The notes beneath the pieces were generated by a model that ran no database searches, was not told where the DNA came from, and was given only the letters and a program-made list of their open reading frames with translations. Shown piece by piece: positions 9,850-21,985 of a stretch of 64,000 bases of DNA. This DNA is from Ophiosphaerella korrae (Eukaryota > Ascomycota > Dothideomycetes > Pleosporales > Phaeosphaeriaceae), in contig JALNQF010000182.1 in NCBI GenBank assembly GCA_028456385.1, positions 22,582-86,581 of the forward strand, given 5' to 3'. Both the position numbers and the translations under genes were made by a program. Numbering within the stretch: the stretch's first letter is position 1; every line of letters begins with the position of its first letter.

Positions 9850-11930
9850 TTTTAGGTAGTTATCTTACGTATATTTATACTAAGGTTTTCCTAAGATAAA
9901 TTCTCTAAATAACTTCTTTTAGGTCTTACTACTATATATCCTTTACTAAGTATCTTTATAGTTTCCTATCCTATAATATCTTCTACTAGAATTACTTTTA
10001 TAAAATTATAGTCTTTTCTTCTTATTAGCTATACGTAGTTTCTTACTTTAGGTTCTCTATATATAATATAATTTATGTTTAGGTATAATACTTATAATAT
10101 TTTAAAATATACTAGACATTCTAAGTTTATTCTCTTATTATCCTCTTTCTAGTATTTATCTTTACTAGGTCTTTTTCTTACTAGGATATAGTATACTACT
10201 AGTATACTTAGTATATAGGCTTTATTAATCTATTATATCTTTCTTATAAGATACTACTACTCTCTTTATATAAGTATTCTTCTTACTATAATAGTATATT
10301 ACTCTATCTATTATTAGAATAATATAAACTTTATATTCTTAGGATTATATATTTTCTAGTCTTTATACGCTTTCTCTAGACTTATAACTAGTAAGTATTT
10401 TTAAATAAACTACTATTATATATTTTATTCTACTATATCTATTATTATATAGCTATTATAGCTATATATATCTAACTAGGTATACTTTATACTTCTTATA
10501 TTAACTTAGCTCTTATATTATCTTTATCCTTTAGAAGAGACTATAGTAGTCTCTTTATCTTCTACTAGTCCTTTAGTAAGGATTAATAGGGTTTAGGGTT
10601 CTTTTCTTTCTAAGTCTTCTATTAGTAAGTCTATTATACGTATTGTTTCTTTAAGCTATACTTAAGTTCTTTTTTTTATTACTACTACTCTTTATTTTTT
10701 ATATAGAAACTATTCTACTCTTTACTTACTTAAAAAGTATATATAGTAGTTATTATCGTAATAAAAGGTCTAGTAGAGTATTATATATTATTTCTCTTTA
10801 CTTACTACTACTTTCTTTTAAGGCCTAGCTTATACTTTAAGTACTTCTTTCTTATTCTTAGTTATCTTTAACTAAGCTTCTTTTTTTAAGTCTTTACTTC
10901 TATAGTCTTTTATAAAGTATTTTAGTTTTCTATATTTATAGTATACTATATCTTTCTTCTTTACTTAAAAATCTTTTATATAGTAGCTATTCTTGCTATA
11001 GTTAAAGTATATAAAGTCTTTCTTCTTTTTCTTCTTCTTTTTATTTATATTAAGGATTATAAGGTCTCTACTATTATAGTTACTGGGTTATTTCTTATAG
11101 TTATTTATCTTTTATTCTTAGAGATTATTATCTACTTATATTACCTATCTCTTTTAGGCTTCTAGTATCCTTAGCTTTTCTATATAGTTTAGTTTATATT
11201 AGATATTTAATTTTAGTCCTTATTTAAATCTTAATATTAGAAATAGCTTATTCTATTCTATATTTTATAATAGTTATTTAAACTATAATATATATTCAAA
11301 AACGCTCTTAAGTTATTTAAGCTTCTCAAGCTTTTTTTTAACTTATTAGGTAATATCTACGTTTTTAAATACTACCCTTATTTATTTTATAAAGTATTTA
11401 TAACTTCTAAAGATAGCTCTTATATTATCTTTTTATATTCCTAGAGCGTATAATATATAATCTATCTAGTAGAGTTTAAACTATCTTATTATATCTTCTT
11501 TTAAGTATAGTACTTATATATTTATTTAGAGTTATACTAATACTAGGAGAGGTCTTAATTTCTTCTTTATTCTATTAAATTTCTTAAGTATAAGTATCTT
11601 AGGTAGTTTCTTTAATACACTTAGCTCTAGTCTTTAGGTAATTTATTCTATATAATTTTATCTTACTATAATAGCTTTAATTTAAGCTTTATTCTACTTA
11701 ACGTAGTTTTATAGTTCTTTATTCTGCGTAGTTAAAGTGTTAATAAATAGTTATATACTCTTCTTGTCTATAATTAGGTTATTTAGGTTTAACTTAACTA
11801 CTTTCTAGTTTGTTACGTCTAACTTATAACTACTTAGATGTACTTTACCTCTTTTCTTAGGTATACTTTCTACTATTATATTAGCTTAAACTATACGCTA
11901 CTTACGCTTCGCTTTTCCTAATAACTATAT
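9850..11930 (-). pseudogene. Gypsy A gag remnant with zinc knuckles
   Basis: Minus-strand frame colinear with gag of Gypsy C, E and F. The first zinc knuckle (CX2CX4HX4C in the family) lies around 10960-11035, with its Cys and His largely replaced by Tyr and Phe. About 1 kb of conserved sequence of unknown role separates it from the protease, as in the other copies. Broken by many TAA/TAG stops. Confidence 0.75.
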
Positions 11931-11938
11931 TAGTAAGG

Positions 11939-12374
11939 TGTAATAAGTCTATAAGGTAGTAACTACTTGTACTCCTTTAGGGTTATTAGTAGATTAGAAA
12001 TTAATAACTAAGTACGTATTATAATCTAGTAATAGACTATAAATAATAGAATAATTCTTGCGATGTTAATATATTATCGCTTGTAGTTAATAATTAAATT
12101 ACTAATACTATCTTAATAATATATATTACTACTAACTATATGTTTATATCTTTAGGCTAGCTTTATAGCTTTGTATTTACTAAGCTTAATAAAGTAGTAA
12201 AGCTACTTTATAGCTTTATAACTACTAAGCCCTATAAAGTTATAAAGTTATTACGTATTTCTATTATAATTAACTTCCTAATTATACTTGTTATCTTATA
12301 AGTTATATATTATATTATCTTCTATTATAAGGCTAATTAGTTCTACCTAGTCTTTTACTATTACTATTATAATA
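11939..12374 (-). repeat. Gypsy A 5' LTR
   Basis: 436 bp from TGTAATAA to TATTATAATA, the same length as the reconstructed partner LTR. Just inside it (rightmost internal bases, minus-strand reading) is the conserved CCTTACTAAT primer-binding stretch. The LTR's own ATTAGTAA after the TATA box is complementary to TTACTAAT within that stretch. Confidence 0.93.
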
Positions 12375-14860
12375 TATAGGCGTAGCCTATATTTAGTAAG
12401 CTTATATATCTTCTATATAGTTATTCTTTTTCTTCTTTTTTAGCTATTCTTTTATATATTACTTAAAATAATATATAGTATTATTATAATCGTAGGTATA
12501 GTATTAATAGAACTAATACCTATAGTCTACTTTAGGCGTAGCGTAGTTTATATAACGCCTACGCTTTAAGAGCGCTCTACTTCTAGATTAAAGATAGTAA
12601 GTATTATTATATCTTATTAATAATATATAGCTATCTCTTTACTATTTATCTATAATATAAAGTATATCCTATTACTTATAGTTACTACTTTATAAGTATA
12701 TTAATTAAGCTTATTTATAGCTTTAGTTCTCTACTTATAGCTTTCTATAATATTAAGATAGCTTACTTTCGCTTATTATACTATCCTATATAAAACTTTT
12801 ATATACTCTCTTTTCTATTACTATCTATAATACTATTACTATAATAGATAAGTCTTATTAATACTAGATTAGCTACTTACTATAAATATAGAGGTAGTAT
12901 AATTCTAAGTCTTAATTCTAGATTATTTAAATAGCTTTAGTTATAATTTACTCTTAGTATTATTATATATAGCTATTATTACACGCTAAACCTAAATCTA
13001 TTAAATAATTTAACAACTATATAATCTTAATTACTAACTCTCTAACTAAAAAATAGATAAGTTATATATCTTAGATAACGTATTCTACTACTTCTTAGGT
13101 AGCTCTACTCTTTAGGTACCTCTATTATATCTATTAAATCTAATACGTAATTACTCTATAATAATATAGTTAATTAAGTTAAAACTTTATAAGTAGATAA
13201 ATTAGATTACTCTATATTAGTTCTTTCTATAGCTTTGTATATAGTAATTACTATATATTAGTAGTATATATTAGTGTATACTAGAAGCCTCCTCTTTAGT
13301 AGCTTTATCTATTATTATAATTAACGTACGTACCTAATTAGCTTTAAGTACGCCTTCTAAAGTAATATATTATCTAAGCTAAGCTTTCTTATATCTTTAA
13401 CGTTTATTTATAACCTAGTGTTTATAATTCTATTCTATAAGAATAGCTACTAAGTATATAGCTAGTTAATAGATATTAATAAGTTAAGTAATTACTAGAC
13501 TTAATAAGCTTTAAAACTAATAATAAAAGAGATCTTATATAAGATAAGTTTATTTCTTAAGTTAATTAAAAGTATAAAGTATTTTAGCTACTTATAGCTC
13601 TTAATTTAGAGTAGTCTATTATAGAGATAGAGTTTTAATAAGAGTAAAGAAATTAAAGATAAACTCTAAACTATATAAGATTAGTCTAGTAGCTTAAAAG
13701 CTAATTTAAGTATTACTTAAACTAATTACTAATATATATATAGAAACTTGTTTTAATTAATATAAAAGACTTCTCTATATACTAAGAGTCTAATCTAATA
13801 ACTATATACTACTTTAAAAAGAAAGAAAAAGCTTAGATTAAGAAGCTAAAAGAAGTAAAATATATAAACTAGTATATTAAAAGTTATAATTATATATTCT
13901 ATATAATACTATAAAGTAGACTTTATATAAGATAGCTCTAAGAGGTATAGTAATTAGTTAATTAAAAAGAAAGTAAATAGTAGATAGAGAGCTAACTAAA
14001 AGAGAGGTATTAAAGCTATATATACTAGGCAACTACTTAGTAAGTAAAGTAGGTACCTAGTAGCTAGTAAATCTTATAGCTAAAAGAGTATATTAGTAAG
14101 TTTACTTAGTACTTCTTTATACGTCTCTTTCCTCTTAAAAAGTAAATCCCTAGAGCTAAAATAAGAGCTTATACTAAACTATTACTATAGTATATAGTAG
14201 ATATCTTTAGTATAAACTAAGAAAGTTAATTTAAAAGAAAGTTTAAGTTAAGTTAGTTAAGTTTAACTAGTTTAATACAAGTATAGAGCTAAAGTTTTTA
14301 TAGGTTTTAGTAAGATTTTTAATTTTACGTAACTTCTTTATATAAAATATATTAACTAAAAACTTTTTTCTACTACTTTACCTTTATAATAATAAAATTA
14401 AACTTAAAAGTAGTTATAAGTACTATATAGAGAGTAAAACTTTTATAAAAATAGTAATTATTTATATAATTTACTAGATTAGAAGTTTTATATAAATAAA
14501 GTATACTATATAGGTAAGTTTTTACTATAGAGCTTCTAGGTAACTAGTATTTAGGTAGTACTATAGCTATTAGGTACTAGGCTCTTTTTAAAAAATAGGG
14601 TACTCTAGGTATAAAGTTATTAGATTTAAAAGAAGTTATAGTAGTTTAATAAAAAGGTTGTCTATAATAGCTATATAAAGGCCTTATTAGAAAGAGATAC
14701 TAAGGCTTTTAGAAAAGCCCTTTTTTAAATTAGTTACTTATAACTTAATAGTACTAGGTATAAACTAAGTAGATTAATCCTACTATCTATCTCTAGCCCT
14801 ACTCTCTATCTATATATCTATAATATAGTAGTCTTAGCTAGGTCTATTAAGATAGTAGCG
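12375..14860. repeat. RIP-degraded unclassified repeat sequence
   Basis: Continuation of the sequence interrupted by Gypsy A. It begins with a 17-bp interrupted palindrome, TATAGGC-gta-GCCTATA (12375-12391), and a further inverted pair AGGCGTA/TACGCCT lies near 12530-12570. No LTR ends, RT motif or other domain could be recognised in either strand. TAA/TAG stops occur in all frames. It may be a DNA transposon or the outer part of Copia B. Confidence 0.45.
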
Positions 14861-14899
14861 AGCTAGATCCTGAATACTTTTTTTATTAAGTTACTAGTT

Positions 14900-17335
14900 T
14901 CTTTATTATATTAGTTATACTATTATAGTCTATTTCTTTATATTTAAGATTCTTTATTTAATTCCTTTATTTATAAAGGTTAAAGCTATAATTCTTTTAG
15001 TTATAGTAAGGTTAGTAACTTTATAATTATATATATAATCGCGTATCTAATTATATAACTTATCTAATATACTCTTTTAAGTTAGTAACTTATTAGTAAA
15101 CTAGATATTTATAAGATAAGTATAAGATTATTAAAGTAGTCTTAGATTTTATTAAGTAGTGCTTTATATATTATTTAGTATTCTACTACTTCTATTAGTC
15201 TAAGCTAATTTAAGAAGCTTTCTTATTTATTTACTAGAAAGACTTTAATAAAGCTATCTACTATTATCTCTATAAATAAAATATATTCTACTTTAATTTA
15301 GCTAGTATAGACCTTTTATCTTAGCTAATATTTATAGATATTAATGTGCTAAAGATTAGTTTATAGCTTAGCTAGTTATTTAGTAATAAGGTAGATTGTT
15401 TAAGTATTATTATACTCGATAGTAACGTAGTTTATAGAAAGTTTAACGTATAGTTTATAGGAAGTTTAACGTGTAGTTTATTACGTAGATTTAATATTAA
15501 TATAGCTTCTTTAGCACTTATAATAGAGCTAGTAATTTAGGTTTAGTTATAGAAGTAGTAACTATATCTTACTTATTTACCCTCTATATAATAAGCCTAT
15601 TAAAGAGTTTAATTATATAGCCTTAAAAGCTTTTTTAATCTATAGTATATTAGTAAAAGAAGTATTACTAGTAATTTATAATAAGTTACTACTACCTAGC
15701 TAGAGTACCTTTAATTATGTATAAGAGAGGTATATAAGTACTTAATTATTAGCCTTATAGTAAGTAGTACTTAGGTTTATAAAAAATTAAGCTAGTTATA
15801 ATATTATAAAAGCTATATATAGTTAAGTAGTTATAGCTATAAATAGAAGTAAGCTAATTTTACGTTAATATCTATTAATCTTAGATAGTATTACCTAGCT
15901 AGTATAGGCCTTAAGTTTAGTAGTAACTATAAGTATATTATAATAGAAATATAGTTTATCTATAAGCTAACTTATCTTATTAATATATACTACTTGTAGT
16001 AGTTAAATTATATATTACTCTCTATCTTAAATTACTTTAATACTAAGAAACTATTAGTAATCTATTCTACTAGTAATAGTATACTTCTCTTTTAGAAAAT
16101 TTATTACTTACTATACTTCCTTAGTCTTCTATTTATTATATGCAATAATAATATTATCTATATAGAAAAAGATAATAATTCTATCTTTAACTATATAGTA
16201 TAGTATATATAATACTATTTAAAAGCTTATAGCTTTAAGTATAACTATAAACTCTCTTTACTATAAGAGAAGTAAGATCTAGAAACTATATAAAGCTTTT
16301 TAGACTTAGAAGATTATACTCTTCTTTTAGTATCTCTTTAGTATTCTTATATAGATTTCTTAGTATATTACTATATAAATAAAAGCGTTAGTTACGTTAT
16401 ACTATTTTAGTTTAAGATTATATTTAGTAGTAATAGCTATAAGTATCTAAAAAGAGTAGCTAGCTAGTATTATTATATAAGTTTCTTATACTATACTATT
16501 TTATTACTAGTTTTCTTATATAATAGGCTAAGCTTTATATTTAATAAATTAATAATTTTTATTAAGCTTATATGTATATACTTATATATAGTCTAGTATC
16601 TACTAGCTAAAATACTAAATAAGTTTAACTAGTACTTTAGTCTATAATTTTATCTAGTAATAAGTAGTTAAGTAAGATAACTTAGCTTCTTTAAATAACT
16701 TACCTATTAGATAGCTTTCTAGGTTTACTTAGTATAAAGGTAGTAATAGGAGTTAATTATAGTAAAGCTTTTATCTTCTTATACGTATCTTCTTTATCTT
16801 AGCTTTATCTATAAGTTTTCCTTAGTATTTTCTAAAGTTACTTACTTAGGTACTAGCTATAAAGGCTACTACCTATAGTATAGTTTTAGATAAGCTATAT
16901 CTATTATATACTATTAACTCTAGTTAGTCTCTAGTTATTAAATAGGCTAGTATTACTACTAGAGGTAGAGATAGTAGAAGAGTTAGATAGTAGTCTACAA
17001 TCTTTCTTCTATAGTAGTAGCTAGGTAGATCTTCTTTATTATTTATAAATATATCTAACTTAGTATTATCTTTATAGAAAGACTCTATTTCTAGCTTATA
17101 TACTAGTACTAAGAGCTTAATTGTTTTAATATAAGTAGTAATCTCTTCTAGTATTTAATATATAAGGTTATTTATTAGATCCTCTTTTTTACTTTTAAAG
17201 ATTATTTACTTATTAAAGATTATATCTTATATACTTATTACTTTAGCTATAGATAGTACCTAGATCTAATAGATATTTAATAACTAGTATCTTATAAGGT
17301 ATCTAATCTATACTTTTTATTACTAGGTTACTTAT
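14900..17335 (-). pseudogene. Copia B: antisense Ty1/Copia RT-RNase H remnant, truncated
   Basis: Minus-strand translation, interrupted only by RIP-type stops, gives Copia polyprotein. The end of the integrase/linker region (...VIIxxRDVIFN-like) lies near 17150-17330. RT follows with YIDNIIIAYN around 16140-16175 (family YVDDI) and FLKEKYTIT then FLSIKVI-DRE at 16000-16110. RNase H lies at about 15460-15870 with FIAITTxPNIAF-like, RVNKxDIVTTSITKPKLLAL-like residues. The 5' half (gag, integrase core) is missing because Gypsy B inserted at 17336. The downstream LTR was not found with confidence. A 23-bp tandem duplication (15428-15480) lies near the end of the RNase H region. Confidence 0.8.
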
Positions 17336-17747
17336 TGTTAACTACAAGAAATCTTAGAGGGTATTAGTAGATTAGAAGGTAATAATAAAAGTTTATATTG
17401 TAATTAAGTAATAGGCTATAAATAATAGAGTAATTCTTGTAATATTAATGTATTGTCGCTTGTAGTTAATAATTAAATTACTAATACTATCTTAATAATG
17501 TATATTATACTAACTATATATTCTTACTAATCTATTATATATTTTTATAGATTACTTTAATCTATTATACGTATTTATCTATTACCTTAACCTATTATAA
17601 ATATTTATAGATTACTTTACGTCTTATATATTTAGGTTGTAATTTATTTCTTAATCTAGGTTATTACCTTACTTATCTTATACTTTGTTAGTACTTAAGC
17701 TAGGAGTTATTAGTTCTATCTTAATTTCTCTTGTTACGCCTATAATA
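17336..17747 (-). repeat. Gypsy B 3' LTR
   Basis: 412 bp from TGTTAACT to CCTATAATA, read as the reverse complement of a Gypsy LTR. The 5 bp before it (17331-17335) are CTTAT, but the partner TSD is lost. It holds hairpin units of the type TAGATTA-ctt-TAATCTA (about 17515-17625) in the same place as the hairpins of the other LTRs. The reversed purine tract CATCTCTTTCTTTAAG follows directly. Confidence 0.88.
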
Positions 17748-20700
17748 CCATCTCTTTCTTTAAGTAAGATCTTATTTTCTTATCCTAAGGCTAAAGTTAT
17801 TAACCTAGTTTCTCTATTAATATAAAGTTCCTTATCTTCTCTCTTTATACTTACTAAGTCTACTCGTTATTATCTTTAGTTAGTAGATTATATATTACTC
17901 TATAGTATTATAATATTTTCTTATTCTTATTATAAGTTTTTAAACTCTCTATTAGTTTATCTTTTTTTAAAGTATAGTAAGGCTTATAAAGTATATATTT
18001 ATACTAATACTTATTTATTTTATAACTTATCTAGCGTATCTCTAGTAGATTATAAGTTAAAGATACTTATTTACGTATCTATACTTATTTATAATAGAGA
18101 GAGCTATTAACTATACTTAAAAAAAACTATCTTTATAGATTATAGAGGCTAAAAACAAATATAATTAGATTCTAAGTATATAAGTAAAAGATTATACTTA
18201 TCTAGTTTATCTTTATAAGACAAAGGCCTTAAATAATAAGAAGTCTATTGTATAAGCTATTCTCTTAGAATCTAAACTTAACTTCAAGGCTATAGTAGAG
18301 GCTACTCTAGCTCCTATTATATTAAGCGTATCTAATACCTCTTTACCTATTACTAATAGTGTAAGCCTCCTCTATTTACTACTAAGTAGTTTAGAAGATT
18401 TTAACTTTAGAACTCCTCTAGTTTCTTAAAGTAATTAAGGTTTTCTTCTAGTTCCTATATATCTTCCTATAGTTATCCTTTCTTATCTATACTTATCTAT
18501 TTTACTAAGTAGTAGTTTTTTTTATTATAGAACTAGTATAGTTAGATTTCTTTAACTTCTTATTTTTTTTATTTTCTATACGTATCTACTTTATATACTA
18601 GTAGTTCTATATTTTATAGTACTATCTTAAGTAGTACTATATAGAAAGTTAGGTATATCTTTATCTTACTTAGTAGCTTTAATTTAAATATAACTAGTAT
18701 AATTCTTTTCTTAATTTTATATAGTCCTATCTTTACGTAATCTAGTTTTAATCTAGATTGTTTACTTTTAATATTTCTTTAGATTAACTATACTTTTTCT
18801 TCCTCTTAAAATTAGGGTCTCTCTTTAGATTTCTAATTATAGTACTTTACTATATAATCGTATAAGAATTCTATATCTTATCTTATTTAATTATATATAT
18901 CTTTTATTCTATTTTTAAAGTTTTCTTTTCTTAGAGACTAAAACTTTATATTTCTTAGTATTTAGTGTATATTTAGATTAAATCTATAGTTTATAAAGAA
19001 AAGTAATACTCTTATTACTATATTCTTTGCGCTATTATATACTAACTATACTATAGGTAGTAATTATACCTAGTTATTCTAGTTATAGTTAAAGTAGTAT
19101 CTTAAGTACTAATCTACTATCTAGTTTATAGGTTATAATAATCTATCTATTTATAGATAGTACGTTATTAATATTTAATATTATATTCTTAATTACGCTA
19201 TTATTATTCTCTATAGTTTTAATATAAACTATATATTTTAATCTATAATAATTTTATCTTAAATACTATACTAGCTAACTATAGTCTCTAGGACCTAGTA
19301 TATAGTAACCTCTATTCTACTTTTTTCTTTATATACCTTAAAGTATAAATACTTTATAACCTTATCTACTATTTTTATAATTCTATTATACTTAACTCCT
19401 AATATTAAGTCTTTTAATTTAAGTAACTTTATTATAAAGTCTATTATAATAACTCTTTAGAGATACTCTAGTACTTTAACTAGTTATAATAATCTATATA
19501 GTATATACCTATTATATTTGTTTTAGTAATATTCTATATAGTCTTATAGTACTTCTTTTACTAGTTATCTTACTTTTAGTATATAATAGTCTTTTAAAAG
19601 CTTATTTAGTATTTTCTTAATTCTTTAGTATCTATATACTAGTAATTTATAGAATTATTATATAAATTCTCTCTCAATCTTACCTAGAATATATATTCCT
19701 CTATAGGCTTTTGTAAATATATATTAGATTTCTAGTTTCTTTATTTTTTTAGAGGCTTTTATTATTTCTATCTAAATCTATTTACCTAGTTTATTACTCT
19801 TTCTTTTAAGTATTATAGCTATCTTAGGTTTAGTTAGGACTAAGTTTCCTTCTTTATTCTTAACTAGAACTATACTAGTAGCGTTTACTTCTTCTTATAA
19901 GTCTAGTCTTCTACTTAGAGTATATAATGTCTAGTTATCCTTCTCTTTTATATATATAACCTCGAATTTAAATATTAATAGGAATTCTTACTATCTAGTA
20001 TAGCGTTAGAATAGGTCTTTATTTATTAAAAATCTTATAAAGTTCTTATAGTTTATATAGACCTTTATCTTATACTTTACTCTTTATAAGTCTACTCTCT
20101 ATTATTTAAATACTTTGTAGATTTCTAGTATATCTTTGTTATAGATTAAATAGTTCTACTTTACTAGCTTTATCTTCTTAAAGAAATATTTAACTAGGTA
20201 TTCTTACTTAGTTCTTAGGTCTTCCTATATTAATACTATTCTATAAACTAAGTTAGATGTATCTATTTTTACTATTACTAGTAGGTCTAGGTTATATATT
20301 CTAATAACTAGGTTTTCTATAAACTTTCTTTTAATCTAATTAAATACTTTATTGTATTCCTTTAACTATTTAAATAGTATATCCTTTTTTATAAGTTTAG
20401 TTAATAGCTCTATATATTTAGACTTTCTTAATATTAACTTTTTAAAAAAGTTTACTAGCCTATTAAACTATTATACTTCTTATAGGTTTTTTAGTATTAT
20501 CTATTCTTTAATTAACTTAATCTTTCCTAGGTTAATTCTAATCTTTTATAGTTAATTAATAAATCTAAGGAAGTTTATTTCTTTTATATAAAATTTGCAT
20601 TTTCTTATCTTAAGAAATAATTTATTTTCTACTAGCTTTTCTAGTACTTTATATATATATTATACGTATTATTCTTTTAATTCTAAGAATATACAGATAT

Positions 20701-21386
20701 TGTCTAGGTATATAAATATAAATACGTCTAATTACTTTCTTAGTACTATATTAATTCTTTCTTAGAATACTACTCGTACGTATATTAATTTAAAGGGTAT
20801 AACTATATATTTAAATAGTCTATATAATATTCTAAATACTATTTTCTATTTATTACCTTTTCTAATTTATATTTAGTAGTAGGCGTTTTTAATATCTAGC
20901 TTTATAAAGATCTTTACTCTTTATAGCTTATCTTTTATTTTATTAATTTATTATAAAGAGTATTAGTTTTTATTTATAATTGTGTTTATTTTTCTAAAGT
21001 TTATATAAAGTCTATTATCTTTTATCTCTTTTTTATCTACAAATATAAGTTTATATACTACTAAAGATTTAGATTCTTATATCTATCCTGTCTCTAATGC
21101 GCTTTTAATAAATAGTTACTTAATTCTAGATTTTTTTTTAGTTTTTTAGTAGACTAGGCTCTAACCTACGTTTTTTCCCTCTTTTAGGTCTATCGCTAAG
21201 TCCTATAGTTAAAATTCTAGAAGGTAATCTTTAGGCTCTATAAGCTATTTCTCCTATTTTTTATATTTATCTAGGAATTCTCCTTTATATATATCTATGT
21301 TAGCTTTTAATATATCTTGTTTAAGGTAACTAATTTATCTTATTCTCTAATTAATTCTTAGGTTAGTTATTTATAACTATAGTATT
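17748..21386 (-). pseudogene. Gypsy B body, antisense, truncated by Gypsy C
   Basis: Minus-strand remnant of the same Gypsy group. By colinearity with Gypsy A: chromodomain about 18400-18560, integrase 18800-19720, RNase H 19900-20310, RT 20350-21110 (YLDNI- motif around 20690-20725), then part of the protease-RT spacer, ending abruptly at 21386 where Gypsy C begins. The protease, gag and 5' LTR that should follow on the far side of Gypsy C (from 42255) are not there. On the plus strand 17760-18120 holds the degraded accessory frame seen in the sister copies. Plus-strand open frames inside (for example 20352-20555) are shadows. Confidence 0.8.
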
Positions 21387-21820
21387 TGTTATAGACGTAA
21401 TAAGAGAAACTAAGATAGAACTAATTAGTCTTAACTTAGATACTAACGAAGTATAGGACGAGCGGGGTAACGACCTTAACTAAGAAACTACTTATAACTA
21501 GGATACGTAATAGTAATCTGTAATTACGTGCGAATAGATTAGTAGTAATCTATAATAACGTACGAATAGATTAAGGTAATCTATAGTTACGTATAGATAG
21601 ATTAGTAGTAATCTATAGTGTCGTATAAACAGATTAATATAAGTATATAGTTAATAGGATGCGTATTATTAGGATAGTATTAGTAATCTAATCTCTAACC
21701 TAGAACGCTAATACTTGACATTGCACATATAAATTAACTATTGTTTATAGTTATTACTAATTATAATATAAGCTTTTAATATTAACTCTTAATCTACAAA
21801 TACTCTAGAAGGTTATAAGG
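21387..21820 (+). repeat. Gypsy C 5' LTR, first part
   Basis: Starts TGTTATAGACGTAA, closely matching 41763 onward. It breaks at TAAGG (21816-21820), where Copia D begins; the last 26 bases of the LTR are at 35586-35611. Total 460 bp against 492 bp for the 3' LTR; the difference is one 32-bp hairpin unit of the tract at about 21515-21640. Confidence 0.9.
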
Positions 21821-21985
21821 TATCGCAAGTTAGAGCTTCGCTCTATACGATTTAGGTAAGCCTATAGTAGTAAGTAAGCTACACAAGCTGTTTAAGCTAC
21901 TCTACTATATATAAGTAGCCTAGCTTAGATAGCTCTTTAATTAATAATTATCTCCTACTTATTCCTAAGCTTATATCTCGTAATA
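21821..21985 (+). repeat. Copia D 5' LTR
   Basis: 165 bp from TATCGCAAG to CTCGTAATA. The 3' copy reads TATCGCAAG to CTCGCAACA, so the last base triplet was ACA and became ATA here by a CpA to TpA change. The leading TA was probably TG, changed in both copies. Confidence 0.92.

Larger units (their letters stand above)
4927..12374 (-). mobile_element. Gypsy A: full-length antisense Ty3/Gypsy LTR retrotransposon, RIP-inactivated
   Basis: Both LTRs are present (4927-5828, interrupted, and 11939-12374) and the element is flanked by the perfect 5-bp duplication TATAG (4922-4926 and 12375-12379). Without the nested solo LTR and its duplicated CGTAT it is 6,982 bp. Read on the minus strand the order is 5' LTR, gag with zinc knuckles, protease, RT, RNase H, integrase, chromodomain, 3' LTR, all riddled with TAA/TAG. 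The domains align by eye with the better-preserved sense copies at 26-33 and 47-54 kb. CpA is almost absent, so it has been through strong RIP. Confidence 0.93.

Noticed and set aside
12375..14860. DNA transposon with a DDE transposase
   Set aside because: TATAAGC-rich words in the left flank hinted at a pogo-like element, but no transposase motif or matching terminal inverted repeat could be found.
20352..20555. 67-codon plus-strand open frame
   Set aside because: Lies on the opposite strand of the Gypsy B RT; loss of CpA makes chance Leu/Tyr/Ile-rich frames.
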